Assembly (NCBI GenBank): GCA_019426215.1
Contig: CM033402.1
Coordinates: 26,757,102 to 26,821,101 of the forward strand
Length of the DNA: 64,000 nt
From: Buddleja alternifolia
Lineage: Eukaryota > Streptophyta > Magnoliopsida > Lamiales > Scrophulariaceae
Reading direction: 5' to 3'
Shown here in pieces: positions 36,247-47,784 of the stretch (the stretch's first letter is position 1; each line of letters begins with the position of its first letter). The notes under the pieces are model-generated. The model searched no databases. It was given only the letters and a program-made list of their open reading frames with translations, and was not told the origin of the DNA. The position numbers were made by a program, and so were the translations under genes.

Positions 36247-38024
36247 TGTTAGGATTATACCCTCAGATGCCATAGACGATAGAATGATAGAGCATCTAGC
36301 TTGTAATTAACTTATCTTGATATTATTAATAAAGGCATTATTTAGTTTTCACTTAAATCTTATCTGCATCTATAAGTAGTATAAGACGTTTTGTCCATGT
36401 TTTCAGTGCGATCTCTCCACTTTCTATGGATAGGAAGATTGCCACTAGAGAGATCGATCTTGATTACTAAAAACAAGTTCGCATGTAAAGTGAAGTCTTT
36501 AATGGACAAATAAAGACTTAGAACACTTGTACAATCTATTCTCTGACATGGGAGTGCCTGTCTAGTATCATGGGATGATAGGAGATTAAGATTGTAGGCA
36601 CATTAGTGGAACTGATATGCTCAAACATGACTTGTATCGGTTCTGTTGCATGGGTTTTCACTCTATGACTGTCAATGACAGAACTGATTATGCATAATAG
36701 GTGTAAGTGAGACTTTGACCTGAAACATCATGCTGAAGATGCATTTGTGACGTCAAGTATTTCATTAGAGCAGTTAGAATCAATTAACCTGTTGGTGGGG
36801 TTGACCCCGAAATGCGACGTGATGGGAAAATGGAAGTCTTAGTTGATATCTAAGTGAGATTTGTTCTCTCATAAGTGAGTGAGAAAGTACCCTATGTGAT
36901 TATAGATAAATAGAGATCAAAGTCTTTGGCCAAAGCATAAAGAGACGATGTGCAAGGCACTAAATCGATCTCAATGATCTCGTATGATTATAATTAATAC
37001 ATATGGTCAAGTACAGTGAGTTTGACATAGTCATGACTCTCACTTGAATGGGGTACACGAACAAAGGGTTTATACTTACACGGCATTTACGATTGGAAGG
37101 TTGCGAAATGATCCTATCATTCTTTTTCATTTGGGCTACGAAGTGGGCCACGTGACTGGCTAAGTGTTACCCACTTCCTTTGGTTTCCTCTCATTGCCAA
37201 ACGAAACGAACTTAAAGAGTCGTGCTAAAGGATTGATAAAGAAAAATGAAAAAGGAATTTCTATTTTTCTTCTAGAAGTTTTAATTTATTGGATAAATTA
37301 AATAATTAATTATTCATTAGATGAAATAATTAATTATATGGATAAGATTAATTAGTAATTAATTTCCTAGGGAAATATATTAATGAACTAATTTATCTAA
37401 ATGATTGGGTTATTTAATTAATTTCTTTATTTATTGGATATAATAAATTATTAATTGAAATAAGAAATTAATTAAACAAAACAAATCACGGGCTTCTAGA
37501 AGGCGTCCAAGAGGACGCCTACTTGGCCATGTTGGGCGTCCAAGAGGAGCCTAATTTTAGGGCTCTTTTGTTTTGACTTGTTCAATAAGTCATGAGGTAT
37601 ATAAGAACTCTTTGACTTTGAACAAGCAAGAGAATAACACAACTCTCATAACTCTCCTAGAAAGAAAGAAGAAAATATTCCTTCCCCTCTCTAAACCCTA
37701 GTCGTCGCCCATTAGAGATCCAAGAGGGAATTTTTCGATTGTTGATACGTGCGTGATAATTTAGAGACGATGTATTTTCGTTGTTCGGATCAAGTTCAAG
37801 TTTTGAAGATCAAAACAAAGGATTGTAGATTTGGAAGCTTCAAGTTTTTGAATTGGAGGAAGAAGAAAAGATTCTCCAACAACTTCGTTTTAACGAGTAA
37901 GTTTTATTCGTTAAGTTTATCATGCAATTTGAATATGCAATAATTGAATTCAACTTTGGGTTTTAAAATAAAAAATTTTGAAATCCTTTCGCTGCGTTTA
38001 TGTTATTTTTCGCGAAACCTAACA
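36247..38024 (+). mobile_element. Solo LTR F of a Ty1/copia element
   Basis: A 1,778-bp LTR starts TGTTAGGATTATACC and ends CGCGAAACCTAACA. It is flanked by GTTAA (36242-36246 and 38025-38029). It has a hairpin (37501-37520) and a TATA box (37598-37604). The head 'gccctcagatgcc'-like phrase resembles the LTR start of element A. There is no internal region. Confidence 0.93.
37501..37520. repeat. Inverted repeat upstream of LTR F TATA box
   Basis: AGGCGTCC and GGACGCCT form an 8-bp perfect stem with the 4-base loop AAGA. A half copy (gggcgtccaagagg) follows at 37534-37547. The TATA box lies about 80 bp downstream at 37598. Confidence 0.85.
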
Positions 38025-38602
38025 GTTAAGAATACTACTTGCCCATTAGGTTGCAGTTCGAGGTTGACCCCACCAACGGGTGAATTGGGCGTAACTAATC
38101 TAATAACGAACTTAACGTCACAAGTATATCTTCAACTCGATTTCTCAAGTCTAAAGTTCAGACACACCTATTACAGTTAATCAATTTTGTCATTGACTAT
38201 CAAAAAGTGAAAACCCATGTGACAGAATCGATGTGAGTCATGTCTGAGTGACTCTATCTCCATCAGTGCACCTATGATATAAGTTATTCACTACTTCCTA
38301 GTGATTGACGGACATCTTTCTCGTCAAAACTCATATCATACAAGTCTTCATGATTTCCAACACCCAATTGAAAATCTTTGGCTTGCAGACTATTTTAGTA
38401 CACAAGTGTCAAACTCCTCTAGTGCCTTAGAAAGTTAACTCTTGTGTTCATGGACTTATAGTTGATTACAATATATAAATGCCAATATAAATACAAACAA
38501 CTAATGTCTTTTATTGATTGATTAAAAACAATTCCCATTTGATAATGTCCTATCATTTACTAATCCTCTAGTGGCATTTGAGGACATTAACCTAACATTT
38601 AT

Positions 38603-38725
38603 AAGATCAAGCACTTAACTCCACCAGTGCTCCTACTTATCAAATAAGCAGTGGTGAGTACACCTCAATCTTAAAGACCTATTTGTTCAATATATTTAAT
38701 GCCACAATTAGATTTATAATAAATT
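38603..38725 (-). repeat. LTR G, right part (truncated)
   Basis: Continues LTR G after element B: 'gacctatttgttcaatat' and 'taatgcca' parallel solo LTR H near 5567-5590. The last about 130 bp of the LTR, present in H, are missing, so G ends here at an undefined junction with element L. Confidence 0.6.
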
Positions 38726-39759
38726 TGGACATTTATTTAATTAATTCGAATGGACTCAGCCCAACTCCCTATTAATTAAATATACATTGGACCAAGCCCA
38801 ACACACATAATTAATATGTGTTGGGCTCGGCCCAGCATAACAAAGAGCCCTAGTCCGTCAGCTCTTTCTTCCTCCTTCCTCACTGCGCCGCCATCCCGTT
38901 AGCGCTGCGTCGCCGGAGAATTCTGCGGTAATAACAGTGGCGCTGACGCCGCCCTATTTATATATCACATCACCGGAACAAACCAAAAATCGGAGATTTC
39001 AGCCATTTTTCAAGCTTCGAAGATTAGCGCCATCAATGGCTGAAATCTGCCATCTCTGGCGATTTCAAGAGCTTTCTCCTGGCCACTATTCCGACGACCC
39101 ATTCGTTGGCTCACAACGCCATCATCTTCTTTCACAACGACAGCGTTGATTTCGCCGTCAATTCGACGAATACGCGCCGAGCAGATTTGTAATCTATTTC
39201 AACAAATTCGCAACCCATCTCCGTCATCTTCCACTGCCATTAATGGCCATGTCCACCGGCGAACCGTTCCGAGTTGATACCAGACCACGCGACGCCCGAT
39301 GTTGCCGGAAAGAGGTGAAAGCAGTCGGATTTTGCTTTTTGGGTTCAACCGCCTTCATCCTCCTTTCAATCTTCAAATTACAAGATTAATCATCCCAAAT
39401 AACAGATTCACACAAATTCAGTTTTTTAGAACTTCACTAATTCGATTTTCAGAAAAACTCAAAATCGATTTCCAGAAATTCACAAATTCAATGTTTTTCA
39501 AAATCAAAACTGATATTCCCAATTCACATATTGCAAACCCAGAGTTTTTCAGTTGCAATTTTCAAGAATTAAAGCAGCCCCAATTTCAGAGTCGTTTTCC
39601 AAATTTTTAATCCAATTAAAATTTCCCAAAAACATTACACACATACGATTTTTCGATCACAATTCATATTGATTCAAAATCATTAAATTACGCATTCAAC
39701 ATGAACACTAAGAACACGAAGAACACGCATATAAAAATCAACGAAGACAACAAATTTGA
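38726..39759 (-). other. Untranslated leader of element L (truncated), no gene seen
   Basis: Lies downstream (minus strand) of L's primer binding site. It is partly CG-rich (38880-38960 and 39110-39310). Open frames such as 39299-39610 have no recognisable domain. L's gag and everything beyond are missing. Confidence 0.5.
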
Positions 39760-39771
39760 CTCTGATATCAC
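39760..39771 (-). other. Primer binding site of element L
   Basis: The minus strand reads GTGATATCAGAG next to the LTR end, one or two changes from the tRNA-iMet complement TGGTATCAGAGC. This shows that 39772-41405 is a 5' LTR in minus orientation. Confidence 0.7.
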
Positions 39772-41405
39772 TGTTGGGAATCCTGATATCATACACAGCG
39801 GGAAACTAAAAATCACATCCGGATTCCCAAAGTCAAGATCAATTTGTTGTTCTTTGATTTTAATTAAAAAGATGAATATGAAAACTTACATTTTCGCGTA
39901 TTCAATCTATCCTCACGAATCTTCATTCAGTCCACGTGCCTGTCTCTAGATTATCACGCATCAAAATTGACTCCGAAAATCTCCATCTCTTTTCTCTGGG
40001 GCGGGGAAGATAATTTATTTTCTTTGTGCTGTATTTCTCGGTGGAGGAACTTAATTACAAATTCTCTTGTCTCTAGCGCTTGTGTTGGAGTATTAAATAA
40101 ATCCTCCAACTTAAGCCCATCAAACACACGCTTATTAATGCCCAATCGGACTTCTATTGGGTTATGTTGACTTAGTCAGCTTAACCCAATTAATTTAACT
40201 CTCTAATATTTAATCCAATTAAATATACACAGGTTAAATTAATATTCTAATTAATTAATTAACATCATAGTTGACTTAATCAACATAATTAATTTAATTA
40301 GTTGTTTAATCCAATTAAACAACTAATTAAATTAATTCGTCAAATTAATTAATTCGTCCTTCCAAAGGACAAAATACCAAAACGTCCTCCAAATACAACA
40401 ATCGATTTCCCCGTCTATTCCTATAACGCGACTCTCTAGGTTGATCTCGATTGGCAATGGGAGGATGCCAAAGGATGTGTGTGACACCTAGCCAGCACCG
40501 TGGCCCCACATCGTTGCCCTACCGAATACGAAATGACTATGTCATTACGAACCTCTAGATTATGAATATTGTATGAGTATAAGCCCTTCCCTGACGTATC
40601 CCGATCGAGTGAGAGTCGTGAAATATGTCAAACTCACAGGACTCGATGCTATGCTCAAGTATCATAGTAATATGAGATTACCGTACTACCCGCAATGTTT
40701 AAACGGCTTAGTTCATGAGCTGTGGATAGAAAATTTAATCTCATTTACCTATGATCGCATAAGATATTTCTCGTTTACTTTCGAGACAGTGAATTCCATT
40801 TTTCTAATTAGTTAAAACTGTTATTTGCCTATCAAGCTGTTCTTCGAGGTTGACCCTACCAATGGGTCAATTGGATTTAACTACTCTAATGACAGACTTG
40901 ATGTCACAAGTACATCTTCCACTTGATTACTCAGGGCAAAGGCTCACGCATGCTATCATAATCAGTAATCCGATCATTGACAGTCACTGAGTAAAAACTC
41001 ATGTGATAGGATTACTACGAGCCGTGTTCAAATGCACTAATCCAGTCCAATCAATATATCCATGACACAAACTCCCACTATCCCATTATGTTAGAGTGAC
41101 ACTCCTTGTCAGAGCATATGTCATATAAGTCCACACGAATCTCAATGCCCAATTGAGATTTTCCAACTTGCGAACCATTTAAGTGATCAAGTATCAATCA
41201 TTCCAGTGCACATCTCGTTAACTACTATAAGGAGTGCGAAGGTTTGCCTTTACACACGTGGAAAAGTTGTTCATTTAAAACTTATAGATGCCAATAAGAA
41301 TTATATGAGCAACTTACTAATGCCATTATATTAATTATAAGTTGTACAGTGTAAACAAGTGCCCTATTTTTAAGTCCCCTTGGCATCGAGGGCACAAACC
41401 CAACA
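39772..41405 (-). repeat. 5' LTR of truncated Ty1/copia element L
   Basis: A 1,634-bp LTR with inverted ends TGTTGGG and CCCAACA. It has the same order of blocks as H and G ('agattatcacgc', AT-rich TTAATTAA stretch, 'gcgactctctaggttgatc'). Only LTR, primer site and about 1 kb of leader remain. No matching 3' LTR or duplication was found in the window. Confidence 0.85.
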
Positions 41406-41410
41406 ACAAT

Positions 41411-42983
41411 AAATCACATATGCTAAATTAATCATCCAAATAGTTAATTTAGACCTTGAATTAATTCACCAAATTAATTTAAGGCACCTATTCGTCATGG
41501 ATCGATGTCTAGCAATGTCGCCATGACTTCTTAGATGATAATGATAAAACACTACCCCAAAAAATGCCTATTACAAATAGGCACCGCTGTGATAGGGGTC
41601 AGGCTTATTACAATAGTTTTTAACCGCTATAATAGGTGACCTATTACAACGGTTTATTTTTTAATTGCTGTATATTATTTTTTTATTATTATTTTACCTG
41701 CTCAGTTTATAACCTTCCTGTACAAGAACAAAATTCAACAAACCAACACAACAAATCAGCATAGCACAACAAATTCGACAGAAACAACAAAAACTCAAAA
41801 CTTCAATATAACCAATTCTCTCCTCTAACAACAAAATTTTATGATCTCCAACATATCACGAGTTTATAATCAACTAATTAAACTAATCACAATTTACAAC
41901 CGCTGTAATTTGTATACCTATTACAACAGTTTATCTGAGAACCGCTGCACGCTTTGGGCCTATTAAAGTGGTTCTATAATGAACCGTTGTAACTGTTACC
42001 TCCGTTCAGCGGTTCTACCTGAACCGCTATAATAAGGGCGCTGTAATAGCCCATTTTTGTTACAGTGAAAGCATACCTCTCCAGCTTACGATCTTCATGT
42101 GAGTCGAATCCCTCCATCTTTTTCCCGTCTATGGTCTAGGGTTTGGCGACGGTCAAAACCCTAATAATCTCAGAGTTTATGACTATGTTGGAAACACTAA
42201 TGATCCGGTCTTCTAAGCAGGGATCACCAATCCTTCTTTTAAGACATTGCTCCGGCCAGAGGCTTTTAATGATCATTCAGAGATTACTCAACAGTATAGG
42301 AAATACCAGGCTGTTAGCCTTGTATGGATCCCATATCTAATGCCATCTGTTCTGCTATATTACCAGACTATACCCAACATGGACCGCCATATGCCTATCC
42401 TATAGTGCGCGTCGTATATCAAAGTATAGCGGGTAGTATCCTTTCCAGTGACATCTCAGGTCAAAGGATTAACCCACACTATAAAACTGAAGGATTTCTA
42501 GTTCGACCAGAACCAATGAGATGTCCTTGCGGGGTCATTCAATTCCATCCTTATCCAAAGTATGAATCTCCATATATGCAATGACTAGGTGGGTCATTGT
42601 CTAAGGAACTCTCCCATTTGAGAATGACATATACAGACAAGTCTTGGCGAGACTATGATATCCCTTATCTCATTGTCTCTATGACTTGGAATGGGGTTTA
42701 AGGATCACTGGCCTCGAGAGTGTTCCTATAGTTATGTACCACTCCCCTAGCTCTATGTAACCCAAAGGGATCTTTATCTAGACGTTCTAAGCCATTTACG
42801 ATAAGACAATACCAATAGGTTTGATCTGATGTGAAAGACAAGACTGTTATAGTGTTTATGTTCCAGTGATTAAGCCAACAGATGGCTCGTCAGGCATATA
42901 ATACTATAAAAAAATTCCTAGCAAATCCTAACCTCACTAAAGCTCTCTTAGGAAAGATCCATTTGACCCGATCATATGCAATG
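41411..42983 (-). repeat. Dispersed repeat R2, copy 2, split by a CACTA element
   Basis: Aligns with copy 1 (2870-3725) on both sides of the CACTA insertion. The last about 110 bp before element A have no match in copy 1. Open frames at 42143-42584 are shadows of this non-coding repeat. Confidence 0.6.
41550..42067. mobile_element. Non-autonomous CACTA (En/Spm-type) transposon, 518 bp
   Basis: Starts CACTACCCCAAAAAATG and ends CATTTTTGTTACAGTG, so both ends carry CACTA/CACTG termini. It is flanked by the 3-bp duplication AAA (41547-41549 and 42068-42070), as CACTA elements make. Subterminal repeats of the type ACCGCTGTAATAGG recur on both sides in both orientations (near 41583, 41622, 41901, 42015), as expected for transposase binding sites. 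Copy 1 of repeat R2 at 2942-2955 shows the empty site (gataaaagc). There is no transposase ORF, so it depends on a helper element. Confidence 0.93.
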
Positions 42984-42988
42984 CTCAT

Positions 42989-44557
42989 TGTTAGAGTGAA
43001 TGCCCTCAAATGCCATAAAGAAGATAGATTTATAAGGTATTAACTTGTAACTAAACAATATCCTTTTATTATATATAAGGCATTATCTTGTTGTTTTCTT
43101 ATAAGCGTTTGTAAGGTGTTAATAAACAACGTAAAGTCCTTGAGTATAAGGCAAACCTTTTACTTCCTATGGGATAGGGAGAATGACACTAGAAGGGTTT
43201 GATCCTTATTCTCTAAATAGGGTTCGCAAGTCTAAGAAAGTATTTGACTGGACATCAATACAGAACAAGGACTTGCATGATATAAGTTTTGACAGAGAAA
43301 GTGTCGGTCGAACACTATGGGAATGATAGTGGGAACTTATGTCATGGACATATAAGTTGGACCACATGGGTATTCACTCACTGGCAGTCAATGATGAAAC
43401 TGATAAGTTGTGATAGGTACGCATGAACCTTAGACCTGAGGAGTCGAGTTGAAGATGTACTTGTTACATCAAGTATGTCATTAGAGTAGTTAGATCCAAA
43501 TCACCCTTTGGTGGGATCGACCTTGAAGTGCGACTTGATGGGCAAGTACCATTGTTAACTAATTAGCAAAATGAGATTTATTCTCTCATAAGTGAATGAG
43601 CTAAGTATCCTATGCAGTCATGAATGAGTGAGGTTAAAAGTCTTTGACCAAAGCATAAAATGACCTCGACTCATTATGAGCTAAGCATATGGTCAAGTCA
43701 TGTGAGTTTGACTAAAACCATGACTCTCACTTGACTGAGATACAAGAATAAAGGTTTATACACGTACGGTATTCACAGCGTATATGGTTTGGAATGATCC
43801 TATTCATTCGATCTCAATTGGGATACGATGTGAGCCACGTGACTGACTAGGTGTTACTCACATCCTTTTGGTTTCCTCCCAATTGCCTTTTGCGACGAAC
43901 CTAAAGAGTCGCGCTTAAAGGAAGTGCAAAAAGAAAATCGTAGGAAAAGACTTGAGAGAATTTTTGGTATTGGATGTCGAGATTAATTAATTAATCATTA
44001 GATGATTTTATTAATTAATTAAGTTAATGAATTAATTAATTCCTCATGGGAATTTAATTATAATATTAACATGAATTTAATTGATTATTTAATTAATTTA
44101 TTTATTGGATAAATAATATTAATTATTTATTTAATTAATAAACAAAAGCCCGAAGGCTTAAATGCCTACAAGTGGTGGACGCTTATGAAGCCTAGGTTAT
44201 GGTTTTCTATTGTAGTATATATATACTACTTAGTGAAAAAATAATCAGGTCAAGAGAATTAACTCACAAACTTTTTTTCCAAGTCAAACTCTCCTCCCTT
44301 TCTCTCTCACTCTAGCAGTCCATCAAGGTGAAGAAGAAGGTGATTTTCGTTTTTGACTCTGGCGTGGCAATTTAGAGACAGCGACGGATTTGCTGTTCAA
44401 GAAAGGATTGCATAGCTGGTTCAGATTTCAACATACGCGAGAACGGTAATTAATTTCGTAAAACCCAATTTAAATTCGAGAAATAGAGATGAGCCACTGG
44501 GATTAAACTTATAATTCTTCCGCTGCATTTTTTGTTTTTATGCAATTTTTCCCAGCA
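42989..44557 (+). repeat. 5' LTR of element A
   Basis: A 1,569-bp LTR, TGTTAGAGTGAATGCC to TTTTTCCCAGCA. A palindromic TATA region, GTAGTATATATATACTAC, lies at 44213-44230 and is a likely promoter. Confidence 0.93.
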
Positions 44558-44558
44558 G

Positions 44559-44570
44559 TGGTATCAGAGC
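44559..44570 (+). other. Primer binding site of element A
   Basis: TGGTATCAGAGC, a perfect match to the usual tRNA-iMet complement of plant copia elements, lies one base after the 5' LTR. Confidence 0.97.
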
Positions 44571-44756
44571 CAATCTCTGATTTCTGTATTTAATTGATTA
44601 CGTGATTATGTGTTTTTTTCGTTTTTTGAAGCATGTTTTGAATATATTTTTCATGATAATAATCCATGATTTTTCTGCGTTTAATTCATGAATGTTGTAG
44701 TATGATGACTTGTGAATTGTAAAATCTAAGTTTTGTGAGAATCGGGTGGGAAAAAC

Positions 44757-44950
44757 CCCGCGATGAGCGCGTTGAAAGCAACGTGCGCAGTCTGCGCGCT
44801 GGGCGCCCCGAAGGCCACCCACTGCGCGCACAGCGTGCGCCTGTGCGCACGCTGTGTGCGCACGACGTCGTGCACAGGGCCTGGCCACGCGAAGCCGTGC
44901 GCTGGGCGCACGACACACGTCGTGTCGTGCGCCCAGCGCACGTGGGCCCA
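44757..44950. repeat. CG-rich inverted-repeat cluster in element A leader
   Basis: About 190 bp of very high G+C inside AT-rich DNA. It holds a 12-bp stem with a 4-base loop (44829-44840 with 44845-44856), a perfect 14-bp palindrome (44860-44873) and a perfect 21-bp stem with a 5-base loop (44896-44916 with 44922-44942). Open frames on both strands here reflect lack of stop codons, not genes. Confidence 0.93.
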
Positions 44951-45610
44951 GTTTCTTAACGGGTCGGGTTAATTTTCCTCGGGTCCAATTTTTTATTTAA
45001 ATGGGTTTTGGGCTATTTTAATTATCCGGGTGGGTCAAAAGGATGCCCGGATTTAATTAAATAAGCCCAAATTGTTTTATTTAAAAATATGGACTCTTCA
45101 ATAAATTAGTTTTGGGCCTAATGAATTAAAATTAAATATGCCAATGGTTGGTAATTATATTTTATGAAATAAAGCCCAAATTGTTTTTATTGAGTATTAT
45201 TAATTTAAGTAAAATAATTAATTAATGGTTCTTGGAGAATATTTTAATTAAGTTATTTAATTAAATTAAAGACTCTCACTAAATGGTTATTGTCATGATT
45301 ATCAATAAAATTTGGAATTTTATTGAGGGAATTAATTAGTTGGACTAATTATTCATTAACTTAATCACCAACATAAATGCTTTATTTTTCGCGAGTATGT
45401 ATTATATGATGGTGACATTGTCCATGGGCTTAGGTTATTTCTTTTGATTGTATTTCCTTTTATGGGTTGTAAGGGCCGGAATTGAGCCCGTTTATTTTAT
45501 TTCTAGAATTATGTATAGGTTGTTAAATAATATCATGTAATAGATAGAAATAGAATAGGTCTTTCAAGAGGAGATCAATCCAAAAGAAGAGGAGCTTGGA
45601 GCCCACGAAG
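44951..45610 (+). other. Element A leader, first part, no gene seen
   Basis: AT-rich untranslated leader with runs of TTAATT. It matches element B's leader around 'gggtccaatt' near 44978. It is interrupted at 45616 by solo LTR M. Confidence 0.6.
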
Positions 45611-46548
45611 AATAATGTTAACACCCGTAACAACACGGTATCGACAAATAATATAGAGTAAGTAAGATCGTCTCCACAGGGAAGGTTATCAAGTACCAAA
45701 CAAAGTTTATCCTATTATTTAGACTATTGATTTGCAAGATTTAAGATTTTAACTAATTAAAAACAGAAATAAATAATAGCAAAATTAATAAACAATAATT
45801 CAATAAATGGAAAGCCTAGGGATTAAGACTTCATCAAGGTATTTCTATGGATATTGAACTTCATTGGATTGTAAATTCTTGCATTCATTAAAGACCCGAA
45901 TTTCCTTAATTACATGGATACTCTCCCGAGATCTCCATGAGTACCCAACTAAACTCGTTCTCGTCACTCCCATGATCAATAACTAATCTAGATGAATCCA
46001 TTAATTTCCATGAAATTCGTTAGCTAGCCTCATGCACAGTTACTAATATCCCTATTGAGTAATTTAAACACGTCTATCAAATCTGAACTAATGAATTAAT
46101 TCACCTCCCGGTACTTCTCAATTCACCTTAAATCATGTATTTGGTGGCCAATTATCTACAAGCATTAAGCCTTCATTGATAGATTAATTAAAGCAAGAAA
46201 TAACCCAATGAAAATCAACAATCCATAATAATACTCAAGACTACATCTTAAACCCTAGAATATTATTTAGCTACGCATATTTAAACAAGAAGAAGAAATA
46301 ATTTGTATAAAACTAAGAATTCTCATGTTTAACAATGGTGGAAAATAATAAGAACAATTGGGGAAGAAGAAGAATTCAAGAAAAACTAAGAAGAACCCTT
46401 ATGTTGATGGCAAGAATCAAGATTTCTCTTTCATCTCTTCAATGACTTCCTTTTCTTTCTCTCCAAGTTTCTCTCTTTCTCCTTTTCCTCCCAAAAGCCT
46501 CTTCTTTCTTTTTTTAGAATCTAAAACTTCTATTTTTCTGACTTCTTC

Positions 46549-46558
46549 TATTTATATA
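46549..46558 (-). promoter_or_regulatory. Putative TATA box of LTR M
   Basis: The minus strand reads TATATAAATA, about 75 bp downstream of the CG-containing hairpin in the direction of transcription. Confidence 0.5.
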
Positions 46559-46633
46559 GGAATTCTAATTACAAAAAGCCCAACAAAAGAAATAAAATCC
46601 GAGCCCAACCAGAAATTCTGATTTTTGCGCGCT

Positions 46634-46666
46634 GCACAGTGGTGCCGAATATTGGCACCACTGTGC
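46634..46666. repeat. Perfect 13-bp hairpin in LTR M
   Basis: GCACAGTGGTGCC and GGCACCACTGTGC form a perfect 13-bp stem around the 7-base loop GAATATT. Confidence 0.95.
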
Positions 46667-46963
46667 CAATTCTGCTGTCCATTTTTTTTCTTTACTTTTT
46701 CTTCAACTCAACTCTTTTCGTTTAGACTCTTCTTTGCTCCTCTTTAAGTCTCTTAGTTGAGTTCTTCACTTTGCTTAGAAATTCCTTCATTTACTCGCCA
46801 AATCAATCGTCATTTACCTATAAAAGCATTTAAACGACTTAGAAGCCAAAATACGCAAATACAAATAAAAACAACTAAAAAGATCAACTTAAGGTATGAA
46901 TTCAAGACAAATGTGAGATAAAAACATACTAAATCAATGTTACTTTTAAGACCTAACAAATAA

Positions 46964-47784
46964 CTAGGCTTATTTTTCTTTTTAATGATGGCCCATTGGC
47001 TTGGGCCCTCTAGATAAAGCCCATGGACATATGTGTTGGTTTATTGCTTTCGATGCATGTTCATTAGTTGTATGAAGAATGTATGTTATCAATATGCGCT
47101 ATATAAATTGAGTAATGTGTAAAGTGAGACTTAGATAAATGTTTAGAACATGAATTCTCCCAAGCAAAAATTGATACTAAGTTAGTAACGGGTGCTAGAC
47201 ATCCTTTCCCTCCACTAAACTTAATGAAATTAAGTATTAAACCTAGTATATGGAATCTTCCCGGTAAGTGGGGGTCGTATATCAAGATTTAATTCTAGAA
47301 TTTTATTAAGTGTATTAGATGCCATAATCGAGACATATTTTACCCCAAATATCGTTAAAGGGTTGCGAGGTGAAATTCAAATGTTAGATTATGAGGAGTT
47401 AGTGGGAGTGAACTTAGATAATCCACAAAGCCTATAAATCGTTAAAGGGTTGCGGTTTTGGTGGATTATGGGAAAAAGAAGATTGAACCATCTATTGGAT
47501 AGATTGATGTTGGACATCACTTTAATTAAAATAATGGACCATATATCATTAAAGGGTTGCCATCCATTAGATTAATTAAAGAAATCAATCCCCACCACGA
47601 AGTACATTGTAACGATCACTTCCGTTTTTCACAGTGGGAGTGTGAATCTCGAAAAATGTAGTGGGAGCCAAGTTATAAGTCAAAGTCCTTGATTTTAAAC
47701 TTGGTTTTAGTTTAGTTACACAAGTCTAATAAAGTCTGGTTTATTTTCTGCAGCTATTATGATTTATCTCTCTCAAAAACAAAA
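46964..47784 (+). other. Element A leader, second part, no gene seen
   Basis: Untranslated leader with three spaced 'gttaaagggttgc'-like phrases (near 47353, 47444 and 47550). These also occur in reverse in element B's leader. No coding is seen. Confidence 0.65.

Larger units (their letters stand above)
10766..38597 (-). mobile_element. Element B: Angela/Tork-like Ty1/copia, minus strand, heavily nested
   Basis: Outer boundaries are two related LTRs (10766-12420 and 35136-38597) flanked by the 5-bp duplication TTTAT (10761-10765 and 38598-38602). Coding pieces on the minus strand run gag, protease, integrase, reverse transcriptase, RNase H, which is the copia order. Solo LTR C with its own passengers interrupts reverse transcriptase at 13672-31191, and solo LTR F interrupts the 5' LTR. 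Removing C and F with their duplications leaves about 8.5 kb, close to related element A (about 8.9 kb without its solo LTR). Every gene is broken. The primer binding site and first part of the leader are missing, replaced by a copy of the downstream flank. Confidence 0.9.
35136..38597 (-). repeat. 5' LTR of element B, split by solo LTR F
   Basis: LTR sequence occupies 35136-36246 and 38030-38597 (about 1,680 bp) and aligns with 10766-12420. It ends ...CCTAACA, followed by TTTAT. A GT/GA microsatellite lies at about 35434-35482. The left terminal TGTTGG reads TATCGG. Confidence 0.88.
45616..46958 (-). mobile_element. Solo LTR M (gypsy-type) in element A leader
   Basis: A 1,343-bp LTR, TGTTAACACCC to ACCTAACA, flanked by AATAA (45611-45615 and 46959-46963). 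The 'cgtctccacagggaagg' phrase near its left end is the reverse of the common gypsy LTR 3' end, so it lies in minus orientation. There is a TATA box on the minus strand at 46558-46549 and a hairpin at 46634-46666. No internal region is present. Confidence 0.92.

Noticed and set aside
42143..42584. Open frames of 65 and 86 codons in repeat R2 copy 2
   Set aside because: The same region in copy 1 is not open and the block is non-coding LTR-like repeat.
44559..44570. tRNA-like sequences (TGGTATCAGAGC and relatives)
   Set aside because: These are retrotransposon primer binding sites complementary to a tRNA 3' end. No cloverleaf surrounds them.
44598..44972. Several overlapping ORFs on both strands in the CG-rich block
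   Set aside because: They are open in many frames only because the sequence is CG-rich. It lies in the untranslated leader of element A.
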